A DNA stretch of 42,313 nucleotides from contig CAYSOF010000039.1 of assembly GCA_964432595.1 (NCBI GenBank), forward strand, positions 1-42,313, given 5' to 3'. A model generated the notes under the pieces. It saw only the letters and a list, made by a program, of their open reading frames with translations. It had not been told where the DNA came from and did no database searches. The stretch comes from DASYLJ01 sp964432595. Its GTDB lineage: Bacteria > Desulfobacterota > Binatia > DP-6. Positions 7,454 to 13,786 of the stretch are shown one piece after another. Position numbers and translations under genes: made by a program. Numbering within the stretch: the first letter of the stretch is position 1; each line of letters opens with the position of its first letter.

Positions 7454-7528
7454 TGCTTGGGTCAGGTATGCCAAGGTCAGGTGCGGTGTCCTTCGGTTGG
7501 GTGTGGTGAGGTACGGTATGGCGCGGGG
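7454..7528 (+). repeat. Pentanucleotide array B (15 units)
   Basis: Fifteen units follow in a constant 5-nt phase, from TGCTT, GGGTC, AGGTA, TGCCA to CGGTA, TGGCG, CGGGG. One unit (TCCTT) breaks the G at position 2 and the last unit breaks the Y at position 4, yet the phase is kept. The array begins 8 nt after the stop of the gene at 6867 and ends 2 nt before an ATG at 7531. Confidence 0.88.
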
Positions 7529-7530
7529 CC

Positions 7531-7674
7531 ATGTCGGACGAGAGACGCTTAGGTTTGGTATGCTCAGGCCAGGTACGGTCGGGCGAGGTGGGGTACGGTG
7601 AGGCGCTCAGGGCCACCCGCCGATCCGCGCGAGAGCAACGATCGACGGGGACCAGAGCTCTGGTCGCGGGATGA
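7531..7674 (+). CDS. Possible 47-residue peptide between arrays
   Basis: An ATG 2 nt after array B opens a frame for 47 codons to a TGA at 7672. The peptide starts MSDERRLGLVCSGQV and is Arg/Gly-rich because most of it reads through array C. Only its position after an array, as for the neighbouring genes, argues for translation. Codon use is unlike the neighbours, and rare TTA and AGA codons are present. I consider it more likely a by-product of the arrays than a gene. Confidence 0.2.
   Translation: MSDERRLGLVCSGQVRSGEVGYGEALRATRRSAREQRSTGTRALVAG
7546..7605 (+). repeat. Pentanucleotide array C (12 units)
   Basis: Twelve in-phase units run from CGCTT, AGGTT, TGGTA, TGCTC to GGGTA, CGGTG, AGGCG. 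It is offset by 2 nt from the phase of array B, so it is a separate tract and not a continuation. The 80 bases after it (to 7686) lack the repeat and hold a 16-bp palindrome. Confidence 0.88.
7650..7665. promoter_or_regulatory. Perfect 16-bp palindrome between arrays C and D
   Basis: GACCAGAGCTCTGGTC is a perfect inverted repeat with no loop. It is the only strong palindrome in the non-repetitive gap 7606-7686. A dimeric repressor operator is the simplest reading; as RNA it would form only a short hairpin. The XRE protein at 1578 is a possible ligand, without direct evidence. Confidence 0.4.
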
Positions 7675-7686
7675 GAGTTGTCGATT

Positions 7687-7731
7687 AGGTCAGGTAAGGT
7701 CGGGTTGGGTAAGCTGTGGTGAGGTGAGGTC
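7687..7731 (+). repeat. Pentanucleotide array D (9 units)
   Basis: Nine in-phase units run from AGGTC, AGGTA, AGGTC, GGGTT to TGGTG, AGGTG, AGGTC. One weaker unit (CGATT) precedes them. The array ends 3 nt before the GTG at 7735; its GAGGTGAGGT end is a good Shine-Dalgarno match for that start. Confidence 0.88.
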
Positions 7732-7734
7732 GTC

Positions 7735-7920
7735 GTGCCGATGCACATGACCTTCCGCCGTGGGAAGCGCGTGCGCGTCGTCTTGCGCACGGGCGAGTCC
7801 TTCGTCGATCGATGGCGCGCGAAGGGAAGCGACGCAATCCAGTTCCAGGAGCACGGCTGGGTACGCGTCAAGGACATTCGCGCGACGTCGATCGCAAAGG
7901 CCTACGGTCGGGTCAGGTAG
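7735..7920 (+). CDS. Small SH3-like phage protein
   Basis: This is a 61-residue protein. The core (about residues 8-54) reads GKRVRVVLRTGESFVDRW, then IQFQEHGWVRVKDIRATSI. It looks like a small five-stranded barrel of the SH3/KOW type, and proteins with this pattern are common in phages of many hosts. GTG 7735 is preferred over ATG 7741 because the array-D Shine-Dalgarno lies 5-7 nt before it. The last residues (YGRVR) and the TAG stop are encoded inside array E, so the repeat has entered or grown from the 3' end of the gene. A nucleic-acid-binding role is inferred from the fold guess only. Confidence 0.62.
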   Translation: MPMHMTFRRGKRVRVVLRTGESFVDRWRAKGSDAIQFQEHGWVRVKDIRATSIAKAYGRVR

Positions 7921-7959
7921 GGTTTGCTTAGGTCAGCCGGGGTGAGGTGAGGTATGGTC
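7905..7959 (+). repeat. Pentanucleotide array E (11 units)
   Basis: Eleven in-phase units run from CGGTC, GGGTC, AGGTA, GGGTT, TGCTT to AGGTG, AGGTA, TGGTC. The first three units overlap the 3' end of the preceding gene and supply its stop codon (AGGTAG). The array is followed by a short frame starting GTG 7967. Confidence 0.88.
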
Positions 7960-7966
7960 CGACGAC

Positions 7967-8023
7967 GTGGGCAGGCGGCGGCACAACGACATGGATGCGC
8001 TACGGTTCGGTAGGGTGCGCTAG
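7967..8023 (+). CDS. Possible 18-residue leader-like peptide
   Basis: A GTG 7 nt after array E opens an 18-codon frame (MGRRRHNDMDALRFGRVR) that ends with TAG inside array F. The last residues FGRVR echo the YGRVR end of the previous protein because both are encoded by repeat units. It could be a leader peptide coupling translation through the array to 8057, or a chance frame. Confidence 0.2.
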   Translation: MGRRRHNDMDALRFGRVR

Positions 8024-8057
8024 TGTTTGGTATGCCGCGGTCAGGTGGGGTGAGGTA
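7998..8057 (+). repeat. Pentanucleotide array F (12 units)
   Basis: Twelve in-phase units run from CGCTA, CGGTT, CGGTA, GGGTG to AGGTG, GGGTG, AGGTA. Only one unit (GTGTT) departs from G at position 2. The A of the ATG at 8057 is the last base of the final unit, so array and start codon are fused (AGGT-ATG). Confidence 0.88.
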
Positions 8058-8764
8058 TGGGCATCATCGACGTCGACGCGCGCACGTTGCTGCAGCCGAG
8101 CTTCTACGTTCGCCGTGACACCGACGAAGACCTGATCCGACGCTACAGCGAGGCGCTCGAGGCGGGCGCAGTGTTCCCGCCCGTCACTGTCGCACGCCTC
8201 GGCGACGACCTGATCCTGCTCGACGGAGCCCATCGACGGAAGGCGTATCTTCGGCGCGGTCTCACGGTGATCCGTGCCGAAGTCGTCGACGTCGGGCCGG
8301 CAGATTTCGTGCTCGAGGCGCTCGCGCGCAACGCCCGTCACGGGTCGCCGCTTTCGGAGGCCGACCAGCGTCGCACGCTGCACGAGCTCCGCCGCGCGCG
8401 CGTGCCGTTCGCTCGCATTGTGGAGGCGACCGCGATCCCGCTCCACCGCCTCGAGCGGATGCTGGTCGAGCGAAGCACGCGACCAGCGGTCCGGTCGGCA
8501 GCGTCCCCTGTCAGCTCACCGATGGCGGCGCGCGACGCCGGCTGCGAACTCGCCGCTTCCGGCGTCGGCCGCCGAGCTGCGGAAGGGTCCGGGGGCGACG
8601 CGATCGAGCGTGCGCTCGTCGAGCTCACGACCGGACTCGAGCGGCGCGACCTCGGCGCCGTCCCGCCGGACATCCTGATCGCCTGGTATCGACGCGCGGC
8701 AATGGCCGTCGAAACGCTCGAGAAGGCGATCCGCCGGCGAGGCGTCAGCGCCGTGGCTCGCTAG
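8057..8764 (+). CDS. ParB/Srx-like N-terminal domain protein
   Basis: This is a 235-residue protein. Residues about 20-100 carry the ParB-type nuclease/CTPase fold: the 'PPVTVARLGDDLILLDGAHRR' region with LLDGAHRRKAYLRRG (about 54-68) and then LARNARHGSPLSEADQRR (about 98-115). Residues 115-145 look like the helix-turn-helix that follows (RVPFARIVEATAIPLHRLERML). The C-terminal half has a low-complexity linker and a helical end. In phages such proteins can act in partition, transcription control or as nucleases. The start is fixed by array F, whose last unit forms the ribosome site and first base of the ATG. It overlaps the convergent membrane gene by 20 bp. Confidence 0.75.
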   Translation: MGIIDVDARTLLQPSFYVRRDTDEDLIRRYSEALEAGAVFPPVTVARLGDDLILLDGAHRRKAYLRRGLTVIRAEVVDVGPADFVLEALARNARHGSPLSEADQRRTLHELRRARVPFARIVEATAIPLHRLERMLVERSTRPAVRSAASPVSSPMAARDAGCELAASGVGRRAAEGSGGDAIERALVELTTGLERRDLGAVPPDILIAWYRRAAMAVETLEKAIRRRGVSAVAR

Positions 8765-9392
8765 GTCCGCCATCGCTCCACCACCAACGACGCGGCACCG
8801 CGGCCGGCTGCACCGAGATGTCGACGTGCCGTTTCGGCAGACGATGCGCGTTGTAGTCGCGGTAGTGCGCCAGCCAGCGCTGAGGTCCGGTGATGACAAC
8901 CTCAAGGCCAGCCTCGCGCGCGCGGCACAGCTCATTGTAGCACATGGCGTGGACCACCTGCAGCGTCGGTGGTTCCTCGGCCTCAATCGAGAGTCGCTTC
9001 GCAGTGTAGCGCGAGATGTCAGCGGCCGTCGGATTGGTGACGCGGCACATCTTCCGCTCGAGGCTGCTGAACCGCCGCACGAAGTCGTGATGCAGCGTCG
9101 CCCGCGTCGTATTGCCCACCACCAGATCCAGAGCGGAGGCGATCGACACGATGGCCGAGGCGACGATCACGAGGATCTTCGACGTCGTGTCCTGCAGACC
9201 GAACAGCGTGGACGACGAACTCATGAGCGCCACAATCGCCGCCGAGCTGAAGATCACCGACAGCGCCGTGACGCGCATATGCCAACGGTCGTAGAAGGCT
9301 TGGCGGCAGACGTGGTAGCGGATCGAGCACTGGACGCCGAAGAGCAGTCCGTCCCACTCCTCGCGAAGCGTTTGCTCTTCGTCGGGCGCCAC
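8745..9392 (-). CDS. Two-helix membrane protein, SLATT-like
   Basis: This 215-residue minus-strand protein has two adjacent transmembrane helices at about 39-65 and 73-93, separated by a short loop. Before them is a cytoplasmic helix (EEWDGLLFGVQCSIRYH...YDRWH). After them is a conserved-looking block (NTTRATLHHDFVRRFSSLE, then RLSIEAEEPPTLQVV, then YNELCRA). The 2-TM plus long helical tail resembles SLATT-type proteins, some of which are pore-forming defence effectors. The phage copy could be a moron or have a lysis-related role; this is inference. The start GTG at 9392 directly abuts the stop of the upstream small gene. Confidence 0.65.
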   Translation of the reverse strand: MAPDEEQTLREEWDGLLFGVQCSIRYHVCRQAFYDRWHMRVTALSVIFSSAAIVALMSSSSTLFGLQDTTSKILVIVASAIVSIASALDLVVGNTTRATLHHDFVRRFSSLERKMCRVTNPTAADISRYTAKRLSIEAEEPPTLQVVHAMCYNELCRAREAGLEVVITGPQRWLAHYRDYNAHRLPKRHVDISVQPAAVPRRWWWSDGGPSEPRR

Positions 9393-9620
9393 CTAGGGCT
9401 TCGACGGGCTGCGCGGCGGAGGTGGCGGTGGCTTGATCGTGTCACGCACGGGCGCGTCTCGCCTGATCCGTTCGCCGTGATCGGTTCTTCCGGGATCGCG
9501 CGGCGGTGGTGGTTGCTGTGGCGGCGGCTTCGGCTTGTCGGCCATAGGAACGGAGTAGTGCCGTCCCCGCCCATCTTCGTCAAGCTCGACAAACGCGCCA
9601 GCATGCAAAAAGGGCTTCAC
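9393..9620 (-). CDS. Small proline-rich protein
   Basis: This protein of up to 75 residues is very rich in Pro (PPPQQPPPPRD and PPPPPPRSPSKP), with basic and acidic residues between. It may start at ATG 9620, or at ATG 9545, which gives 50 residues beginning MADKPKPPP. I see no clear Shine-Dalgarno for either. Its TAG stop is followed at once by the GTG of the SLATT-like gene, so the two form a small minus-strand operon inside a + region. Function unknown; likely unfolded. Confidence 0.5.
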   Translation of the reverse strand: MKPFLHAGAFVELDEDGRGRHYSVPMADKPKPPPQQPPPPRDPGRTDHGERIRRDAPVRDTIKPPPPPPRSPSKP

Positions 9621-9651
9621 GCCCGGCGGGCATCATGTCCATTCTCGCTGC

Positions 9652-9903
9652 ATGCCGATCAAATCCTCGAAGAGCTCCGCCAAAGCGAAGGCCAAGCGCG
9701 GCACCGGCAAGCGCGAGCTGCTCAAAAACGCCGCCGGCGCCTTCTTCGCGCGCCGGGACGGCGAAGGGCAGTTCAAGGGGATGGACGAGCGCGGCCGCTC
9801 CCTCGCTGCTGATCGACGCCGGAAGTCGAAGACGGTCGCCAAGCCCGGGCACGGCGACGAAGGCGACCGGCCGAAGAAGAAGGCCGCGCGAAAAAAGAAG
9901 TAG
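9652..9903 (+). CDS. Small basic protein (GKREL...RRDxxGQFK family)
   Basis: This 83-residue protein has Lys/Arg-rich ends and a conserved-looking core: TGKRELLKN, FFARRDGEGQFK, DERGRSLAADRR and KTVAKPGHGDEGDR. Short proteins with this core are widespread in bacteria. The C-terminal KKKAARKKK and high charge suggest non-specific nucleic-acid binding. It is preceded by the divergent minus-strand pair, so it likely has its own promoter in the 31-bp gap or just upstream. Confidence in the gene is good, in the role low. Confidence 0.65.
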   Translation: MPIKSSKSSAKAKAKRGTGKRELLKNAAGAFFARRDGEGQFKGMDERGRSLAADRRRKSKTVAKPGHGDEGDRPKKKAARKKK

Positions 9904-9949
9904 TCCGCTGCGGGATATTGCCGGCGGCCATCGGCGCCTGCTACCCGGC

Positions 9950-10138
9950 ATGCCCATGGACCTCGCTCTACTCCGCCGACGCTTCGCCGACGGCCGCGCC
10001 ACCACCGTCCTCGAGTTCCGAGAGCTGGCCGACCGCATCGAGCAGCTCGACATCGCCGCGGCCGCCGAAGTGCTCGGCGCGATCGCGCTGCCGCTCGCGG
10101 CGTTGCAGCGAGCGGCCAGGCTCTACGATGTCCGCTGA
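9950..10138 (+). CDS. Small helical hypothetical protein
   Basis: This is a 62-residue protein (MPMDLALLRRRFADGRATTV...). It is predicted mostly helical, with a heptad-like Leu/Ala pattern in residues 20-60. ATG 9950 or the second ATG two codons later may be used. It lies 46 bp after the basic protein and precedes a minus-strand gene. No motif is recognised. Confidence 0.4.
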   Translation: MPMDLALLRRRFADGRATTVLEFRELADRIEQLDIAAAAEVLGAIALPLAALQRAARLYDVR

Positions 10139-10195
10139 CCCATGTCGACGCGGGCCAAAAGATCACCGACGATCAGCGCGAGCGGTGCTGGTGAA

Positions 10196-10789
10196 TCAGG
10201 GAGACGTGACGAGCCGGAACGGCGGAAGAAAGCCGAGGGTGCCCAGGTCCAGCGTAGTGGTCGGATGAAGCTCGAAATCCGCGTTGAGGGCGATGCAGGC
10301 GCCCGGCATCGTGCTGTACGACTCGATGTGAATTAGTGCCGACGCTCCCGATCGCAGGAACGCCACCCCGGCGCGGACAGCGGGGGCCTCGACAAAACTC
10401 GGCGAGGCGGGCGGGATGAATGCTGCACCAGCACAGATGCCGTTCTGGTACGCCAAGGCGCCGTGATCAATGAACCCGCTCGGCGCGACGTTGAGTAGCA
10501 GCGGCCCGGACGGAGCAGCGACGACGACGGCCGAAGGCCCCGCCGCATGCCCAACGGCTGAATCCGCGCTGTCGAGAATCCTCAGGCTCGCGCTGGGCCC
10601 TGGCGGTCCGGGTGGGCCCTGAAGCCCAAGGGCGGCCGGATCGAGCGTCGTCTCCTTGCCAACGCACGCCTCACGAACTTTCATCGTCGTGCTGTACGTG
10701 CCGTTGGCGCGTGGCTTCGCGCACAAGACGACCCCTTCGGCCGGGATCGCGAAGGCCGCCAGCAAGAGGAACCCGAGGAGCTTATCCAT
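10196..10789 (-). CDS. Secreted protein with short collagen-like segment
   Basis: This 197-residue protein has an N-terminal signal peptide (MDKLLGFLLLAAFAIPAEG, cleavage near residue 19). A VLCAKPRANGTYSTT...REACVGKETTLDP module follows, with two cysteines that may pair. A GLQGPPGPPGP stretch (about 60-70) is collagen-like. The rest is Ala/Gly-rich and beta-prone. I recall similar 'Cys module plus GPP' proteins in the chromosomes of soil-type Gram-negative bacteria, so this looks like host-derived cargo. A surface or periplasmic location follows from the signal peptide; the role is unknown. Confidence 0.62.
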   Translation of the reverse strand: MDKLLGFLLLAAFAIPAEGVVLCAKPRANGTYSTTMKVREACVGKETTLDPAALGLQGPPGPPGPSASLRILDSADSAVGHAAGPSAVVVAAPSGPLLLNVAPSGFIDHGALAYQNGICAGAAFIPPASPSFVEAPAVRAGVAFLRSGASALIHIESYSTMPGACIALNADFELHPTTTLDLGTLGFLPPFRLVTSP

Positions 10790-10834
10790 CGCGGTGCTGT
10801 AACTAGCCGCTCAGCTGACGGTCAAGCATTTTCC

Positions 10835-11572
10835 TCACCGACCACGTCGGCGACGCTCGAACCGCTCCGCCCGTCCGATCGCCTGCGTGTACGCGCGGTT
10901 CTTGATCTTCACCCAGGACGACTCGCCGTCGAGCAGCCGGTACGGCGCGGCCGCCCACTTCGCGACGATGCCCTCGAGATCGCGCGCGCACGCCTGCGCA
11001 TAGAGGGCCTCGCCCTGGCCGAGGACGTGGTCGACGTACAGCATCGCCGCCGACGTGAACGGCACGACGTCGCGCAGGAGCGCCTTGCGCTCGAGCAGCG
11101 GGCGATCGACGACGTCAACGCCGTCGACGTGCATCACGTCGAATGCCGCAAAGATCGGCGTGCCTCGGCGGAAGAAGAGGTCATCGAAGCAGCTGCGCCC
11201 TTCCCCATCGAAGCACCCGACCTCGCCGTCGAGGATCAGGGTGCGGCCAGCGAGCTCCACGGCCAGAGCCGCGGCGAGCGGGCGGAACTGCTTGAACACG
11301 TGCCCCGTGCGCGACACGAGCCGGACGCCGGCTCCCTCGACGTAGGCGACGGCGCGGAAGCCGTCGATTTTCAGCTCGTAGAGCCACTCGGGATGGTCGA
11401 ACGACGCGGCCAGTCGGCGGAGCGGCAGCGGAGGAACCACGGGAAGCACGCCTACCACGCTACCTGCCGCGTCCCGACCTGTCATGTGCCATCCTGCGGA
11501 GCGGACACGTGTCCGGTTCGCTGGACGGTCTGGCTCCGGGCCGTGGGAGACCGACCGTGGCATAGCCTGCAT
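10835..11572 (-). CDS. ATP-dependent DNA ligase, adenylation domain only
   Basis: This protein (245 residues from GTG/ATG starts upstream, or about 216 from the internal ATG at 11485) has the nucleotidyltransferase motifs. Motif I is ELKIDGFR with catalytic Lys (residue 68 of the long form). Then come a SRTGHVFKQF region, DGEVGCFD (motif III), EGIVAKWAAAPY (motif IV) and SSWVKIKNR (motif V). It resembles LigD-type adenylation domains. The usual C-terminal OB domain is missing: the protein ends about 20 residues after motif V, in a basic tail. It seals nicks in principle, but a minimal enzyme without the OB fold may need partners. It is divergent to the membrane glycosyltransferase-like gene. 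Confidence 0.85.
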   Translation of the reverse strand: MQAMPRSVSHGPEPDRPANRTRVRSAGWHMTGRDAAGSVVGVLPVVPPLPLRRLAASFDHPEWLYELKIDGFRAVAYVEGAGVRLVSRTGHVFKQFRPLAAALAVELAGRTLILDGEVGCFDGEGRSCFDDLFFRRGTPIFAAFDVMHVDGVDVVDRPLLERKALLRDVVPFTSAAMLYVDHVLGQGEALYAQACARDLEGIVAKWAAAPYRLLDGESSWVKIKNRAYTQAIGRAERFERRRRGR

Positions 11573-11601
11573 GGCGCACTCATTGCACCAGACGTTCCTA
11601 G

Positions 11602-13215
11602 ATGGCCGTCTTGGCGCTTCTACAAGTGTGCGCCGCGCTCGCGCTCGCCACCACCGTGGTCCTGTGGCGCACGTGGCCCTTCGCGGGCCGGCTACACACC
11701 GGCCTGCCGGTCCCGGATTCGGACTGGCTCTACACCTCGTGGACGCTCGCCTGGCAGGTCGACGCCCTCCGCGCCGGCGTGTCGCCGGTACAGGCGCCCA
11801 TCTACGCGCCGACGACCGATGCGCTCTTCTACGGGCCGCTGGCGACCGGCCTCCTACCCTTCTTTGCGCCGGCCTACCTGTGGACGGGCGACGCGCTGAC
11901 CGCGTCGAAGATGGCCTATCTCGCCGCGCTCGTGGCGACCGGTCTCAGCGTGCACCTGGTTGTGCAGTCGCTGACCCGATCCTGGATCGCCGGCGCTGTC
12001 GCGGTCCTCGCGCTCTTCGCGAGCAACGAAATCTTCGTGATGCCCGGGCACGCGCCGCAGTGGGCCGCCCTCTGCTGGTTCGCACCGCTCGTGTGGGCCA
12101 TCGGGCGCACTACGTCCTGGCGCGGCGCCGCAGCCGTCGCGCTCATCGCGGCCGCGCAGTACTTGACCGAGCCGATGTACGTCGCGCCCGCCGTCGGCGC
12201 GGTCCTGGCTGCCGCGGCGATCGCGCGCCTCCTGCAGCGGAGCTCCCGGACCGCCGGGTTATGGCTCCTCGTGGCGACCGCGGCGTCGATCGTCCTCGTG
12301 GCGCCCCTCCTCTACGGATACCTCCGCGTGCGCGCCGCCAATCCCGGGCTCGGCGAGCAAACCGTCTGGGTCCGTTTCCTCTTCGGGACCCCCTGGGAGG
12401 ACGCCGCGTTCCAGGCACGGCTACTTCTCGGGCTGCTCGCGCGGGAGGTGCCCGTGCTCGCGATCGCGCCGCTCGTCATCGCTGCACTCGTCGTGCGACG
12501 GCCCGGCGGCTGGTTGGACACCACACTCCTCGCGACTGTGCCCTTCGTACTCGCCGTCGCCACGCCGTTCGTGCGTGTCGCCGTCGGCATCGATGACGGC
12601 ACGCTGCGGGTGCCGGGTCGCCTGATCCTCGGCGGCTTCGTTGGCCTCGGGCTCTTAGCGGGCCTCGCCTGGCACCAGCTCACCGAGCGGCGCTTCCTCG
12701 CCATCCTCGCCCTCCTGCCGATGGTCGTCTGGTATGCGCGCCTCGAGACACCCCGAATGTACGCCGGACCGGGCCTCACACAGACGCCGCCGATCGTCGC
12801 GCACCTCCTTCGGTCGAGCACGGGCCCGGTGCTCGAGCTGCCGGCGGGCACCCGCACCGCGATGCCAAATGCGCGTGCGATGTATCGCGCCCTCGCGCAC
12901 GGACGGCCGCTGGTGAACGGGTACTCCAGCTATTGGCCGGAGGCGTGGACTGCGCGGATGGCCGACGCGGAACAGCTGCCCGACGCCGCGGCGCTCGAGC
13001 GTCTCGTCGACGCGACCGGCGTCACAACGCTCGTCGTGCACCTGAACGACATGCGCCCGCAGCAGCGTGCGCGGTGGCGCGTGCCGCTGAACCCGCCCAC
13101 GCCCGGACTCGTGCCGCTGTTCACGGCGGGCGATGTGCTGGTGTTCGCCGTCCGGCCCGACCAAGCGATCGCCCGCAAGGATCACAACCCGGGAACGGCC
13201 CCTGCGGTGAAGTAG
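11602..13215 (+). CDS. Polytopic membrane protein, GT-C glycosyltransferase-like
   Basis: This 537-residue protein has about ten to eleven hydrophobic helices over residues 1-390 and a soluble C-terminal domain (about 390-537). The first extracytoplasmic loop has a DSDWLYTSW motif, in the position where GT-C enzymes carry their catalytic Asp. Later, 'GRPLVNGYSSYWPEAW' and 'LERLVDATGVTTLVVHLND' are typical of the periplasmic domain of bacterial GT-C/YfhO-type membrane proteins. Such enzymes move sugars from lipid carriers to the cell surface. In a phage this could alter host surface glycans and so exclude other phages. The last 34 bp overlap the convergent lipoprotein gene. The activity is inferred from topology and motifs only. 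Confidence 0.7.
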   Translation: MAVLALLQVCAALALATTVVLWRTWPFAGRLHTGLPVPDSDWLYTSWTLAWQVDALRAGVSPVQAPIYAPTTDALFYGPLATGLLPFFAPAYLWTGDALTASKMAYLAALVATGLSVHLVVQSLTRSWIAGAVAVLALFASNEIFVMPGHAPQWAALCWFAPLVWAIGRTTSWRGAAAVALIAAAQYLTEPMYVAPAVGAVLAAAAIARLLQRSSRTAGLWLLVATAASIVLVAPLLYGYLRVRAANPGLGEQTVWVRFLFGTPWEDAAFQARLLLGLLAREVPVLAIAPLVIAALVVRRPGGWLDTTLLATVPFVLAVATPFVRVAVGIDDGTLRVPGRLILGGFVGLGLLAGLAWHQLTERRFLAILALLPMVVWYARLETPRMYAGPGLTQTPPIVAHLLRSSTGPVLELPAGTRTAMPNARAMYRALAHGRPLVNGYSSYWPEAWTARMADAEQLPDAAALERLVDATGVTTLVVHLNDMRPQQRARWRVPLNPPTPGLVPLFTAGDVLVFAVRPDQAIARKDHNPGTAPAVK

Positions 13216-13487
13216 GCCACCACGGCACTCGCCACGGTGCCCACGAAGTCGACGAACGACGTCGACAGCGCCCCACCCTGGACCACGACACAGGGGCCGA
13301 CGACTGCGCCTCCTGGACTCGTCCCGAGCGTCACCATGCCATCCTCGCAGACCGTCACGCGCGACGCCCCGACGGCGATCGCCGTCACGACCGGTCGGCC
13401 GTCCACGTGGATGACGCGCGCGGCCGCGCAGCTCGAGAGCAGCGCGGCGATCGCAAGCACGGCCGGCGGTACGCCGCGGCCGATCAG
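13182..13487 (-). CDS. Small lipoprotein, apparent CTG start
   Basis: No ATG, GTG or TTG fits. A CTG at 13487 overlaps the TGA stop of the upstream gene (CTGA), as ATGA would, and gives a 101-residue protein beginning MIGRGVPPAVLAIAALLSSC. That is a good lipoprotein signal with lipobox LSSC; the acylated Cys would be near residue 20. A later GTG would leave a signal peptide with no positive charge. The mature part is beta-prone (VIHVDGRPVVTAIAVGASRVTV) and ends in a hydrophobic segment. It closes the lysis/envelope block and overlaps the convergent gene by 34 bp. An outer-membrane spanin-like role is possible but not shown. Confidence 0.5.
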   Translation of the reverse strand: MIGRGVPPAVLAIAALLSSCAAARVIHVDGRPVVTAIAVGASRVTVCEDGMVTLGTSPGGAVVGPCVVVQGGALSTSFVDFVGTVASAVVAYFTAGAVPGL

Positions 13488-13786
13488 GGCCCGTCCGGCG
13501 GCGCCGGCGGCGCGCCCGAGCCGGTCAGTCCACGTCGGCGGGTACGCACGGACGCCGCACGATCGCCGACGTCCGGCGCATCGCCCACGGGCAGCGGCGG
13601 GCGGTTTCTGTCGCCGGCACCTGTGAGCAACGCGAGAAAGACGAAGGCCAGCCCGAGCCACTCCCGCTTCGTCTCCGGCACCTTGCCGATCGCGACGACG
13701 GCGAGCCCTGCCGTGCCGAATAGAGCCCGGCTGTACCGCTCGAACGCAGCCTCGTCCCAGAGGAGCCGCTTAAGCCAGGTGACCAT
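13484..13786 (-). CDS. Small membrane protein, holin candidate
   Basis: This 100-residue protein has two hydrophobic segments at about 20-36 (RALFGTAGLAVVAIG) and 42-56 (WLGLAFVFLALLTGAG). A charged N-terminus (MVTWLKRLLWDEAAFERYS) and a Pro/Arg-rich tail flank them. It starts in a TGATG overlap with the Cys-rich lipoprotein gene and ends in the CTGA overlap with the next lipoprotein. Size, topology and nearness to an M15 endopeptidase make a holin possible, but no family match is claimed. Confidence 0.5.
   Translation of the reverse strand: MVTWLKRLLWDEAAFERYSRALFGTAGLAVVAIGKVPETKREWLGLAFVFLALLTGAGDRNRPPLPVGDAPDVGDRAASVRTRRRGLTGSGAPPAPPDGP

Noticed and set aside
6846..7877. A long minus-strand frame across the array region
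   Set aside because: It runs antisense to the PLLMHN-family gene and the arrays, with low-complexity content. The absence of stops follows from GC-rich antisense and the repeat, not from coding.
6794..8057. CRISPR array
   Set aside because: Units are 5 nt long with no fixed repeat and no spacers; there are no cas adaptation genes nearby.
10142..10336. A 64-codon + strand frame beginning MSTRAKRS
   Set aside because: It overlaps the secreted collagen-like gene antisense for most of its length, with no ribosome site and no motif.
13488..13661. Longer lipoprotein start at 13661
   Set aside because: It would place about 58 Arg-rich residues before the signal peptide and overlap the small membrane gene by 178 bp.
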